Assembly: GCF_050948175.1 (NCBI RefSeq)
Contig: NC_135194.1
Location: forward strand, 11,338,033-11,402,032
Length of the DNA stretch: 64,000 bases
From: Xylocopa sonorina
Taxonomy: Eukaryota; Arthropoda; Insecta; Hymenoptera; Apidae
Reading direction: 5' to 3'
This document shows, piece by piece, positions 1 through 12,620 of the stretch. Positions within the stretch are counted from its first letter, which is position 1, and each line of letters begins with the position of its first letter. Position numbers and translations under genes: made by a program. The notes beneath the pieces are model-generated. The model worked only from the letters and a program-made list of their open reading frames with translations. It was not told the origin of the DNA and did no database searches.

Positions 1-2481
1 TCCACAGAAAGCTATCGAACGAGCGACGATTCGATGTTTGGCAAACCGCCGGCCAAGATAAAATTCTGCTCTAAGTCAACCACTTGGAACACTTTGTCCG
101 CCTTTTGACCGCGCGTTTGCTGCAAAGATCGCCGATCGTTCGAGTCTTCAACTTCGAGATCGAAGGGCTTACAGCCCTTCCTGAAAAGAAAACAATGAAC
201 AGCAGCAAGATGTCCGATCATCGGACATTTCCAGCGCAGAAACGAAACAAAAGGGAGGTCCGCGGCGAGGAGCGTTCGATGGAACGACAAGAGGCGGGAA
301 AACGGAAGTCACGTATGTAATCTCGTTCCACGAAGCGCGGACAAGTCCGTGCACCGCGGGACGCGAACTTTGCTCGCGTAGTAGGCCGATAAAACGTCGA
401 AATGGGTCAGAGCCGTGACCTTTTCTGCCTTCCTCCTATCCGTACCGTTCGAGGATCTTCTCGATTATGTTGCGCGGGGCTAGAAAAGCGGCGAGCAGAT
501 TGCGTGGATGTTTAACGTGTACGATAAAAACGCGGACATCGTTACGAAACGCGTGGTACGCTGATCGATGGATCGTTGCCGCGATTTTTCACCAATAATC
601 CCGTATCGCGTGAAAAAATACACTTATCCACGAGGTTAACACACTTTTGATCATTCATCGCCGCTGATGATTTATTGTTACGAGCCGACGTCGCGATATC
701 TTGGAGCATTTTTTCTACAATCACGTCGTCCATTTGCGTGTTGCCTACACGTTCAAAAGAACGTTCGAAAGGCGATTACTCTTTTGCTTCGTAGTCATTT
801 AACATTGTCGTCATTGGCTGGTGCAACTGTAATGGTATACTCGCTTGTTCCTCGCGTTCAATTTTTCCTGTCCCCCTTTAATCCAGTTATATTCGTGTTT
901 TCCTGCTTGACCAATTTTCCCTCCTCGAAATTGGAAGAGATTCTAGCTGGCGATTAATCCTCTTCATGCTTTGTACCATTTCTCAGAAGCGTAGATGGCG
1001 CGTCTCGATTAAGAAAACAGTAGCAGGCAACTATCGCGAGGACTCTAAAAGCATCCAGATGAAATTCAACGCGGACCAATTTCATCGCCATTCTCCCTAA
1101 CAAATTGTAACATCGTTCCAAGTTATTTTTATCGCGGCATCGAAGCACATGGTACACCATTCGAGTTACAAAGTAGTCACCTGCATCGAGTAAAAAGTTC
1201 TAACTTTAACTACTACACTGTAGAACAATCCTCTGGGTATGTATATACACCTGGATTACATAAATCTCGACGGAGAGACTCTTTTACGATTTCAATAATT
1301 ACGAGAAGAGAGAAATTTCTATAGTCGTAAAAGTGAATTTTTGCGAATCTGTTAGTTTCACTGCGTAGCCATTGATCCTCCACCGATTCTACGCGGGGTC
1401 AAAAGTTCCGGTCGGAAATGTTCCACGTGCAGACCACGGACGGCTCGAAACGATTTTTTAAATCCGCCTGGTCGTCACGTGTCGCGCGAAATGGCCAGGG
1501 TAAATCGATCCAGAATGGACGGACGTTATCTCGAGCGTGGAACGTCCAAGCAATCAAGACTGTGTGCAGATGCGTATCTCTTAGCGGCCGTCCTCGATGG
1601 AGGAGGATGCGCCAGCAATGACGTCAGTGGAATGCAGAGACTTGCCTAGCAAATTGTAAGTAATATCGCGCGATCTCAGATTCGTGACGGTTCGAGACGT
1701 GGACGACGATCAAGTCGATCGCATCCCTCGCGATCTCTGACAAATTTATATGCGATCGATCGAACGAAACTGTCCTGCGAATCCATTTTCATAAAATGAA
1801 GATCATTCTTGCCTTCTTTATGTTCATTAGCTACCGAGGAACTATATATATATAGCACGTGCTGATGGAACGCAGCAGACAAGCTTGCAATTATCGAGAG
1901 CCTGCTATACCCCGAGCTGATTCATATCGGAAACGCTGGTATCAATCATTGAATCAAACGTTCATTAAACGCTCAATCAAATTACTGCGAGAGTAGCGTG
2001 GTTCTTCCTAGCCTCGAAAACGATGACACAGAGAACTGAATCGACAGGAGAAAAAAAGAGTAACCCGCGTTCCGCGCGACTTTGATCCCGCACGGATCAA
2101 CCTGGGTGAACGAGGAGCTAACCAGAGCAAACTAATCCCCTCGAATCCCCAAAATCAACGGGACGGGTAGAAAAATCGAAACGCTGATCCGCCATTAACC
2201 CCGTGGCAAACGGGGCAAACGTTTCGGTTAACATCGATCGTACGAGCCGCGTATTTGCGCAACTATGGCGATCCTCGCCAGAGAAGAATCGCAAATAGGC
2301 GTTTGCTGGCACGCAGGTAAACGGCTTTAACGACGTCGTTAACCGCCATTGGCGGCGGGCATATCAAAGGCTTTCCCTCTAACGCGCCTTTCATCGTGTG
2401 GCACGCGCGCGCGAATCGGCGCCGATTTGAATCGCGGCTGGGGCTACCCGCGGTGTATTTTATTTTTATTCGCATGCATCT

Positions 2482-2496
2482 CCTCTCTCTCTCTCT
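2482..2496. repeat. CT microsatellite
   Basis: Short CT run in CpG-rich noncoding DNA. Confidence 0.7.
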
Positions 2497-5400
2497 TTGC
2501 CTCTATTGCTCGTTGAAAAATGGAACGGGGTACGCGCTGGTGAAAGGCAGAAAAATTTCCTGTTGAAAGGCGGTAAACGATGGCTTATTTTTCTTGTTTG
2601 CGCTTATGGATCGCCTGGCTCTTTGTGTTCTTTCGCTGGTAAAATTATTTTTGTTGTCTCGGACGGATGGATTATTAACAGGGATCGGTGTCGATAACTG
2701 CGGATTCAAGCGTTGCTTAACACGATAGCGAGTTCGTTCTCGTTGACGCGGTTCTCTTATCGTTCCTTCCTCGAAGAATTAGGATTCGATTCGAGAATTG
2801 TTCGCAGAATTCTAACGGCAGACATCAATCTTCTTCGTGCTTCCGTTACGGTGAGATCAACCACTGGGATTTAACCGTAAGATGTCGAAATCTATCAGCC
2901 CGCAACAAACGTTTCCGGAGATTATCGTATAAACTAGCAACGCGTCGATTCTAGCTGGAAAGTGGGCAGCTTTCGTCAGCGAGACAGCATGTCACGACAA
3001 CTTCGAAGAAATCCAAGAAATCTCGATTGCGGTCTTAACGAGGTTGATCGCAGCCATCGAGGAAATCGCACTTGGCTGCAAAAGTATTTTACAGCTGATT
3101 CGCATACATAAACATCACTTTTACAAAATTGAAAAAAAAGATCGAATTATATAACTTTTTCAGATTACGATGCTCGTTTAAATTCCCTGCAATCTTTTTC
3201 AAAACAGATAGCCTCATCCGTAGAGAGCCAGACTTCCCCGTCGCCTATCGTCGAATTAAAGGGCAGCCAATTAGTCACGTGGTGAACAGCGTCTCTTTCT
3301 GTACTCCCTCGGAATGCCTCGAAGTCACGCTTCGCGCGATAATTGTTTAGCAGAAAGACACGCGTATCGGTTAACGATTACGCGAATTTTCCTCGCGATT
3401 CCCTGGTAAACCGTCTGTTCCGATCGTTCTAGACTTACATAGCTCCCGTCTACTGCAACATTAAACCGTGTGTGTCTCATTGTTTCTATTTTTAAGAACC
3501 ACAGTTACGTGATTCACGTGCGAGGTATTTATCAGAGGAAACGGGATAACCACCGTCGATCCTCGATCCACCTACAAATTTCTTCAATTTTTTATTCTTT
3601 CTAAGAAGAGACCGTACTATTAATAATCTTTGCGAACCCTTCTACTAAATAACACGGATAAACCGAACGGAGGATTTCACGGAATCAACCAGAAGAATGA
3701 AACCACAAACCTGGCATAATCAACGCAATTCCACAGCGATAAATAAGTGGTTACGCCACAAGAATAAAACCATAATTGGAGCAACAATTCTTTCCCAGAG
3801 AACGTTTCGAAATACATTTAAAAATCCACAAATTTGTCTGAAACCTGCAATAAAACAATAACAGTGCTAAAGAAACCTTTCGAGATCGCAGCAACCAAAC
3901 CTTGGATAACCGTTTCACAGCCGTGCATAAATTCAAACGGAAACCTTTCGTGAAAGGAAAGAAGAAGAGTCCCGTGGTTCCAGGAACAGGACCCACGGTG
4001 GGCGGGCTCGACGAATAACCGTGAAACGATGGAGGACCGCGAGAGGGAGAGAGGGCCCCCGGATGCTACACCTTGGCTCTCGAGGGAGGATGGATACGTG
4101 GCGCGCTTACGTCACGGTTGGACAGCGTGGATGATATCGCACGCAGGCCATAAAGGCGCGTTCGCACGGCGCCGTGGATACGTCGCCGCGGCTAACCCGC
4201 TGACGCCCGCCGGCAGCCGCGTGCGAAGTAAACGATTTGTCGGAGGGGTCATTGAGCCTGATAGGGCGCGGCCGCCATCTTCCACAGCGTTCGAACCACT
4301 TCACGGGACGACTTTCGCGGCACCGCGCGATGGGCACCGACCAGAAAATCACTCGTGCACCGCGTTGTCCGGCTCGATTGGTCTATTAACCCTTTCAATG
4401 TTTACAGGACGGCGCTATTAAGTCCCAAGTACCGGTTGTCTCGAACTTTTTTTTTTTTTTGCCTCTCTCCCCGTCACAATTCAGCGCTGGGGACCTCTTG
4501 CACGGAAAGGTTATTTAGGTACTTGCTGCGAATTGATAACGTTAATTAATTGGCAGGCAGGTACACTGTACGATCGTTTCATCGACATTCGTTGAGATCT
4601 TGGGATGTTACTCGATTTGACGAGTGAAGAAGTTTCAGTTAAGATAAACAATTCTATTGTAAATCGAGTCATTGTAGAAATTGCGATGAAATGTTTTTTT
4701 TTTTTTTTAGGGAAAATTGAATGAAAAACTGTAGTCGCTAATGTGAAGTTATTTGCACGGTTTGTAGAGGAAAAAAGTGATCCGTCTTGAAAGGGTTAAC
4801 GCATCGTCGGACAGCATGTTTGAACGAAGACCGATACCATTGCGCGTGTTCGCGACGGTTCTCGTCGTTTTGGGTACAAGGGGGCCGTCCGCGTGGACAC
4901 TACACCATTTTGTCGGTGCGCTCTATATAGTCTTCTTGTCCTGAAATTCGACTCCCTTTTACAGCGACGTTTCTCGACGATTCTTTTTCTTTTCAGTGTT
5001 AAAATTAACTCCTCGCGATACTATCGCGAACGTTCATTAAATTTTACACGTTAATAAGATATTATAAATTTAAATTATCGCGATAAATTCTGATGACACA
5101 TATCCGTGAAAGCACACTTTGTCGTATTTTTATCTTCCGCGGTAATTCATTTTCAAATTTAAATAAAGATGTCATCGATCTGTTTCCACAAAGTGGGAAG
5201 ATCCACCGTGTTCCGTGAGAGCGGAAAGAACCGAGGAAGCATAAAATATACGCGTTCGAATGGCGCGCTAAGCTGCAATTTCCGAACGGCGTTGAAAAAG
5301 AGACGGCCGCGGGTGAGGACGGCGGTAAATCTTCGACAATGTTCGTGATTGAACGCAAATGGCACAGTTATAACACGGCGTTATGTGTATACGCAATCAG

Positions 5401-7417
5401 CCAATCAATGGGACACGCACGTCAATTCGCCGCGAACTAAATGTCGACCAATCGGCCGTGTCAACTTCGTCGATTAATTTCTGAGAGGGACGTGCGGAAG
5501 CGGACAATGGAAAGACCAAAGTCGGAAAAGTAATTGCGGATTCTTCTCTTTCACCTCTAAAACAACCATTTTTCTGGACAGGTACGATCGAGAATGTATT
5601 AATTAACGAACGCAATTTAACGTGAATGGCACTCGCGGATGGCCCAGCTGGAGTCCATAAAAATCCACCGTGTCTCATAATTGTTCGACGATTATTCATT
5701 TGGACTATGAGAGATTATATCCAGGAGTAAATTCTTCATGAAACAACGAGCGTGTGCTTTACACGCCAGCTCTTTATCATCCTTTTTGCCACACCGTTTA
5801 CGCTGGTCTGGATCGATCGATCGGCAGGACTATCGGTCGAGGATAATGAACGTAACAATATGAACAGGAAACTGTTCGAAATCGTGCGCATTCGGGTCAG
5901 GGATGATTCATTGTGCGAGCTTCTTTGCCAAGAAACCATGGTTTATTGGCTGCAATTATGAGAGCGTGCGATCGATGGTCTCTATTGGGAGGCAAAGTTT
6001 TTACTGGGTAGGTACAGTTAAGGAACGCGGTACGCAGTAGGAGACGAGATACGCGAGACGAATGTGGGTGAAACTATAATGTTACATCGTTATCGAGAAA
6101 AGAAAACAAAAATTACGTCACGTTGTATTATCGTTTTACATTGTAATAGCGTGAATGAATTCGACGCCGGTTGGTTGCTGCTGGTGATTCGCGATTTCCA
6201 CGAAATCGACTGTAACGTGTACCACCATCGACTGTACGGTTTCTCTAGTCGTTCGAGATTACAGGATGAACTTACAGGCAGCTTAGAATAATTCGTTTCC
6301 ATCGTTTTGATGAAACGAGATTTATAGACCTGGTTGGAGTCAGACATGGCCCCGTGTTAATCCGGAGGAAAGTAAGGAAACTAAACGAAGGTTAATTTAA
6401 ACCGCACGAGACGCGGAATGCGTCAAGGTACAAACTACAATGAAACAACCGAGTAAATACAGCTGCAGGGCTGACCTCGTGCCACCGAATAGAGTTAATT
6501 ACTCTTTTGTCGCGTGTCGTGTTTGAGAACTTAGCAAACACAGGCAATCGTGCGTGTATCTAAGCGTGAGACGCTTAAAGACGCTCGTAATATACTTGCA
6601 CGGTTTGAGCTTCGCGCAATTAATTCGAGATTAAGTCCTGGAGATTCTAATGAAACTATAACCGACTGCTGATACTTAGAAATCGCACGATTTCGATGTG
6701 GTCCCAAATGAAATTCTTTAAAAGGCAACCGCCGTTGCTCCACGGCACAAGTGTCAAGCGGGAAAGAGTCAACAGCGACGCGTTTCGTTTCCCTGCAGAG
6801 GCAGTGGTCCCGCGTTTTCCATTGTTCGCGGCGGAAACGGGACATTTTCGCAATCAAGCCGAGGGTCCGCGCGTGCAACTCGATTATTCGCTCGCGTTTC
6901 GCTGAAAAACGCAAAAACAGACGGCACCGCGATAACCGAGCCGCAGCTCGGAAGATAACACCCGGGCAAAAAGAGAAAGGGATAGAACGGCGAGGAACAC
7001 GCGAACGGGATGACTTACTGAACTGCATACGACGCGTGCTGCCGTCGATACAGTGCCGTCATTCATCGCGGAATATGGGGAACAACGTCTTATCTGTCGC
7101 GAGGAACAATGTACTCGGCGTGTACGCGCACGAGAAAACAAAAGGAGCAGCCGAAGCGGATCGGTGAGATTTTGGCACGTCTCGAGCGAATTTATTTCGG
7201 TGGCTCGAGCGATTTCGCAAAGCGATCGATGCACGATTTACACCTGCGTGCGCGGCTATCCGCCGTGATCAGGAAGCGACATTGTTCCCGCGACATTATA
7301 AATAGCTTCGAGAGGTCCAAAGGTGGAGTTCCGACTCGCAGTGGAGGCTGAAGCGATCCGATAATGTACATATACAAATATTCACCGTTTACTTGCTTTT
7401 TAAATAGCGGAAATATA

Positions 7418-7673
7418 AGTTCGATTATTATACTCAAATTATAGTTGAAGAAATTGTAAAACTGAACTGGTTTCCCATCTCGTTTCATGTCTAAGCTGAA
7501 GTCTAAGCTACATCGACTAAGGAATCGGCATCAGGCGATGGACCTATGAGTTCGATTTTTATACTCAAATAATAATCAAAGAAATTGCAGAATTGAACTG
7601 GTTCTTCATCTCGTCTCGCCTCTAAGCTTCCTAACATCGTCTGAGGAATCGGCATCCAGGCAATGGACCTATG
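7418..7673. repeat. Diverged tandem duplication, two copies of about 130 bp
   Basis: Copy 1 (7418-7548) and copy 2 (7549-7673) share the order AGTTCGATT, ATACTCAAAT, GAAATTG, GAACTGGTT, CATCTCGT, TCTAAGCT, GGAATCGGCATC, ATGGACCTATG. Many substitutions and small indels separate them, so the duplication is not recent. No coding frame is shared between copies. Confidence 0.8.
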
Positions 7674-9127
7674 GACACGAATGTCAACTATAGCCGGCAT
7701 TCGTGTAATGAGCCGTCAAACCACGCGACGTTCGTAGCCGTCGAACGTAATTTTGGGTAGGTGTGATTATACGAGATTGTCTCCTAAATCCTGTTAACGT
7801 CGCCGGCGATAAAAGGACGAGTAGCGCGGGTGCTGTAACAAAGCTAGCAGTTGTCTCGTGCGGTGGAACCGTACTGACGGCCAACTACGCCGTAAAGAAA
7901 GGGCTAACACGTCGGGAAATACTCCTGGATCGGTGCTCGCTTGGCAAATGTTTACTCGAAAGTAGAGATTCACGAGTACGGGGCGCGCGTTACAGTCTCG
8001 ATTCATCGGGAGCGCGCCAGAATCGATTGAATGGCCGTCGCTGGGACGACATATCCTTCCGTCGTCGCGTTTCACGCGGCCTGTTCCCTATTCGCGAAAA
8101 TAGAGCCTCCGCGCGTAGAATTGGTAAATATTTTCGCGCAACGTCTACTACTTTGATCATCTTCGAGGGTATACTCGACAGGATAATCCGTGGGGAGATG
8201 CAAGAGCGTCTGATCTTGGCCTCTAACGATATGCATCGGCTATTCTGATAATCCCTTCGATAGAGTAATTTGTTATATTAGATTATTTATACGTAGAGTC
8301 TTATCGCGACAAACGGCTGTCGCTTTAACAAATTAAAATCTCATTGATCACTTCGCGTGCTATTTGGACGAGGTTCGAATTGGTCTCTCAGACGAAGACA
8401 AATTCTACTGAAATCTAGTTAGAGCTCTTTGTTTCGAAAATAAATGTTTGAGATATTTCGTTCTGCGTCGATGTACGCGTGATAGATCTTGTTTGCAAAG
8501 CATACAGTTGTACGTTGCACGGATAATTATTTAAATATCCTGCTCTACATCTGTACTGTAGAAAATGCTCAAATTCAACGAAGCTCCGTGTGCTCTTTGT
8601 CGAAAGAATAACTATTTTATCCGACTTGTTCTGCGTTCCAGTCCACCCTTAGCTACGTGAAACCATCGACGAGCAATGTTTTAAATGAAACTTCGCTCGT
8701 TGAGATATAATTGTTCGAGCATTCAAGTCGAACGACTAGCGGTGAAAGGAAATTTTCCTTGGACGAAACTTGCGAGCCTTTTGTTACAGAAATAGCAGCC
8801 CAGGTGTCTCCTTGGTGTACGCCTATGCGCGTGAAAACTTTTAACAGGCGAGGTTTCGAGGGAAACTTTGTTTCATTTACGCTGTCGCCATTCCGTGAAA
8901 ACGGCGGGCGTAAAAGTCAGCCGGTTTTAAAGCGGCGAAAAAGCGGCAGGCAGCAGCCTCCGAGCGAGGAGCGCCACATCTGAATTCATTTCGCGCATCC
9001 GCGCCACCAAAGTGGTACGTGTCGGGTCTAAAGTTCAGCGGGAGAACACGCAGCCTCCACCGGTCGTGAATCACGAAAAAACCGTCGCCACGGGCCGCCG
9101 TTAGGTGACGCGACGCCAGTGTACGAT

Positions 9128-9151
9128 AAAAAAAAAAAAAAAAAAAAAAAA
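9128..9151. repeat. 24-bp poly(A) run
   Basis: Uninterrupted A tract. It could be a retroposed tail or simple slippage; I see no flanking target duplication or retroposon body. Length may be unreliable in assembly. Confidence 0.85.
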
Positions 9152-10815
9152 TGCCCACGAATCAACGCGAAGTTGCGAAACCCAATAAATCTCGGTAAGT
9201 AAAAAATACTTTTCGCTGAGCGCGAGCGGCCGCCGCCGCGTTGAGGTGAACGAGATCCACGCGGGCCTATATTTACCTATCGAACCGTTCGCGGAGGATC
9301 TCGTGTCTGAAAATCGCGAGCAACCCTTTCACGATGCAACCAAAGTGGATATGGACTCGAACCATCGAACGTGCCGTAAGTTTTTCACCTACGATTCTAT
9401 TGTGCGTAACGTGATCGATTGGAAATTTGGGACGATGAACCAAAATGGGACGCCTGTTATCGTGTACGTTAGTGAAAACGAAAACTCTCGATCGCAGAGT
9501 ATATTGGTCGGTTTGTTTCGTTAAACCTGTGCGAACCTGTCCGTCCACTTATTTGAAGATAGGTGGTATTTCAGCGAAATGGAACGCGCGTGCGCGGAAC
9601 GCACGCGTGTGTTGTAGTACGCGAAGCGTATTCGGGCACGGTTGCGCGCGCGTACAAACGTATTTACGAGACACACGCAGGAATCACGTGTAAACGCATT
9701 TGACTTTATAAATTCTTGAACGCGGAACTGTATCATCGACGGAAAATCGATAGAACGCAATCTAACGTAAACGTCATCGGAAAGCACACGTTTCTAACCG
9801 TAATCGTGCGGTCAAAGTGCACGTAGTCGTCGTTGCGCTCCGCACTCGCCTTCAACGCATACATAACCGAGCGCAGAAAATGTAGAAAACAACCGCAGTA
9901 TTTTAATACGGTGAAACGGTTGAAAATTCGTTTACAGACCAAAGTTGTTGGGCACTGCACCATAGAACTAGGTTCCAAACGTAATTCGAAAAGACGAAAA
10001 CGGGGAAGAGAGCGTACCTTTGAATGTATTCCGGACGAGAGTCATGCTCATATTCGCGTGAGCGCGAGCCAGTGCTCCCTGTGGTACGTCTTGCGTCTAT
10101 TCGAGGGATCCGCCAGGTTGAATGGGTCCGGCAGTCGCAACGCGTGTCCCGCGATTCCGCTCAAGAGTTCGTCCAGCGTGATCTGTGACGCTTCAAGGTA
10201 CAGCGACGCATGGTTGCACTCTCGCTTCTCGTCTCCCCGTGGAATCGTCCGATAAACACGCCGCCGGTACGAAGTAACGATAACCGCCTGTTCTCGCGTC
10301 GGGGAACATAGATACGAGGTGCGGGGCCTCGGTGTCCCTTCGTGCGACGGAGAAAAATGAGCAGCGCGACGCGGTCGCTGGCGCTGTTCGGGGGCTGACG
10401 GGCTTTCTAAATACGTATTATTTCAACGTGGTTCGCGCGAACGTTCCGGTGCACCGGGCCGCTCATCGCCGCCTCCCGGTCTCTCCTCTTCGTCCTCCTC
10501 CTCTTCTGGGTTCTACTCTCAATGACAACCGGTCGTATCACCGGCGAGCCACTTTCGACTTGGGATATCCGCGCGGCGACGAACGATTCGAGGCACAGGG
10601 GCGACCGTTGGACCAGCACAAACGGTCGGCACTTGCCGCGATCATTAAAAGCGGCCGTGTCACTCGCGTGCACAACGAGTTCAACGAAACACGGGAATGT
10701 TGATCACGTTTCTTCTCTTCGATACGAAATAGACGAAGTAGCCGAGCGTCGGAGGCAGAGAAGGAGCGATAGAGAACGATAACAGCAGGGACAGGAGAGG
10801 CAAGAGGTGTATGTG

Positions 10816-10818
<3 letters not shown>

Positions 10819-10850
<32 letters not shown>
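10819..10850. repeat. GA microsatellite
   Basis: AG run with one interruption inside the CpG-dense region; a potential GAGA-factor binding array. Confidence 0.85.
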
Positions 10851-12465
10851 GTTATGCGCAGACGACGACAGGAGAAATTCCAGCGGGCGGCAGCGCTGAG
10901 GTCCACGGATAGTTCGTCCGTTCCTTCGTTCCCCTTGTCCGATAAGTGACGATTCCACGACGATGATTCGAGAGGACCGTTTGGGTGGGACGCGTCTCAG
11001 CCTCGTTGGATCATCGACGTCCGTTTCGGCGTGTACGCCGGAAAAGCGGGTAATTAAATATCGTTTCTTCTCTTGTTACGTCCCAAGGTGCGTAGCCAGT
11101 CCGGCGCGTGTAAATCCATTTAAATCGTGGCGTTCGCGCGGAGTAATCTTCTATCGTAGCGTAGTCGGCTCGCTGGTCGAAGGATCGCTCGGCGTCTCGT
11201 GGAACGAAGACTCTCTACGGCACGACGACGCGACGCACTGGCGACATCCCAAAAAACTAATCACCACTGTACACTATCCGACGAGCCGGTAGAAAAACGG
11301 GAGGAAAGGTAGCAGTCGCGCACCGGTTATATCCTTTAGTTAAACGTAGCCGTGCGGGAAGCGATACGTTGCTCTTCTTCAGCCGCCTCCACCTCCGCCG
11401 CGATTCCTTTCGCACGCACGTAGACGCGAGAAAAAAGAGCACAGACACGCGCGCACACTTAAGGAGACAGACCGGAGGGAAAGAATAGCGGGAAAAAGAG
11501 ACGGAGAGAAGAAAGGAACGAGGGAAAAGTGCGACGGTGATCGGGAGCCGATGCTAGGGCATCGCAGAGAGCGGGCAAGGCAGAAATGTCGGTGTTACTA
11601 CCAGCTTCGAGTAGCAAGCACCGGTAAAACACGGTCCTAACTAACACACATAGAGACAGATTGGGGACTGCTGGTTCGGAGTTTACTATAGGATGGGACG
11701 GATGGTGATGGCGGCCGTAGCGGAGCAGCCACCGCCCCCATGCTTCTTCTCTCTCTCCGTCTTTCTCGCCTTGTTCGACCGCCGCCCCCCACCAACGGCT
11801 CCCCTTCTGCTCCCCTTCTGCCTCCCTCTATACGTCTACCACGGACACGCTGGAGCCCCACTCTTCCTCGACCAACTTAGCCCCTTTCTCTCCCACTATC
11901 ACTCTACCGTGCCTCTTCCACCCGCGATAGGTCTCGCCACAGCCTTCGCTGGGCTACGAGATGTTATCCTCGAGCGATTCGTTGCGTACTATACATATAT
12001 TCGTCTCTACCCGTGTCGTCGCCACATCCCCTACCTGCGTCGCACTTCGGCGTGTGCGTTGGCCGCAATCAAGGCCAGGAGCGTAGCCACCGGGACAACG
12101 CGCCCCGCGCTATCGATTCCGCGCGGACCAGCCCGTTCTTTTCACTAATATACCGGCTTATGGATCGCGGCTCAGTTTCTTATCGCGACGCATTCGTTCG
12201 TTCACCGGAAACCTGGTATCTTTCGGCTCATTGGCTCATGGACGCGGTTGTCTCGTTATTTATCTGGCCAAAGGAAGGATGCGTGCAACCTCGATATTGT
12301 ATTTACTTCGTCGCAGCTTCCTCTTCACGTGTTCTGTCCACACGATCATGCTTTGCCCAACTGCTGTTACTCGGATGGGCCGCGTAAATCTACGAGAACG
12401 TTCCTATCGAGTGTATTCGCGTCCAATAAATTCCCCTGGCAATTTCGTACAGGAAAACGGCTCGC

Positions 12466-12492
<27 letters not shown>
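12466..12492. repeat. GA microsatellite
   Basis: Uninterrupted GA run continuing as purine-rich DNA to about 12515. Confidence 0.85.
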
Positions 12493-12499
<7 letters not shown>

Positions 12500-12620
12500 A
12501 GGGGCGAGGGAGGCGGGGACGTCGAAACAGGAAAATGGTCCGCGCGTAGGAGCATTTTTTTCGTCTAGTTTTTTCTAAAAACATCTATCGACCAGATATA
12601 CGATTTGTCCGCGGAGACGT

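Larger units (their letters stand above)
1..10200. other. CpG-rich noncoding stretch, no gene recognised
   Basis: Open frames here are short or lack any recognisable domain and often overlap on both strands, as expected in stop-poor CpG-rich DNA. Row 4141-4200 alone carries twelve CpG. Contents I can name: a CT run, a tandem duplication, a poly(A) run, and a possible TATA element (CTCTATATAG at 4921-4930). It may be intergenic or intron of a long gene extending left. Confidence 0.5.
10200..12620. promoter_or_regulatory. CpG-dense, GA-repeat-rich region; possible transcription start region
   Basis: Dense CpG, purine-rich leader-like tracts (11459-11540) and two long GA runs resemble insect developmental promoters bound by GAGA-type factors. 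There is no recognised coding exon next to it, so the direction and the gene are unknown. This is inference from composition only. Confidence 0.2.

Noticed and set aside
4029..4421. 130-residue plus-strand open frame
   Set aside because: CpG-dense DNA gives Arg/Pro/Gly-rich frames on both strands; no homology seen.
11693..12148. 151-residue plus-strand open frame
   Set aside because: Pro/Leu-rich product of a C/T-rich tract; no codon signature of a gene.
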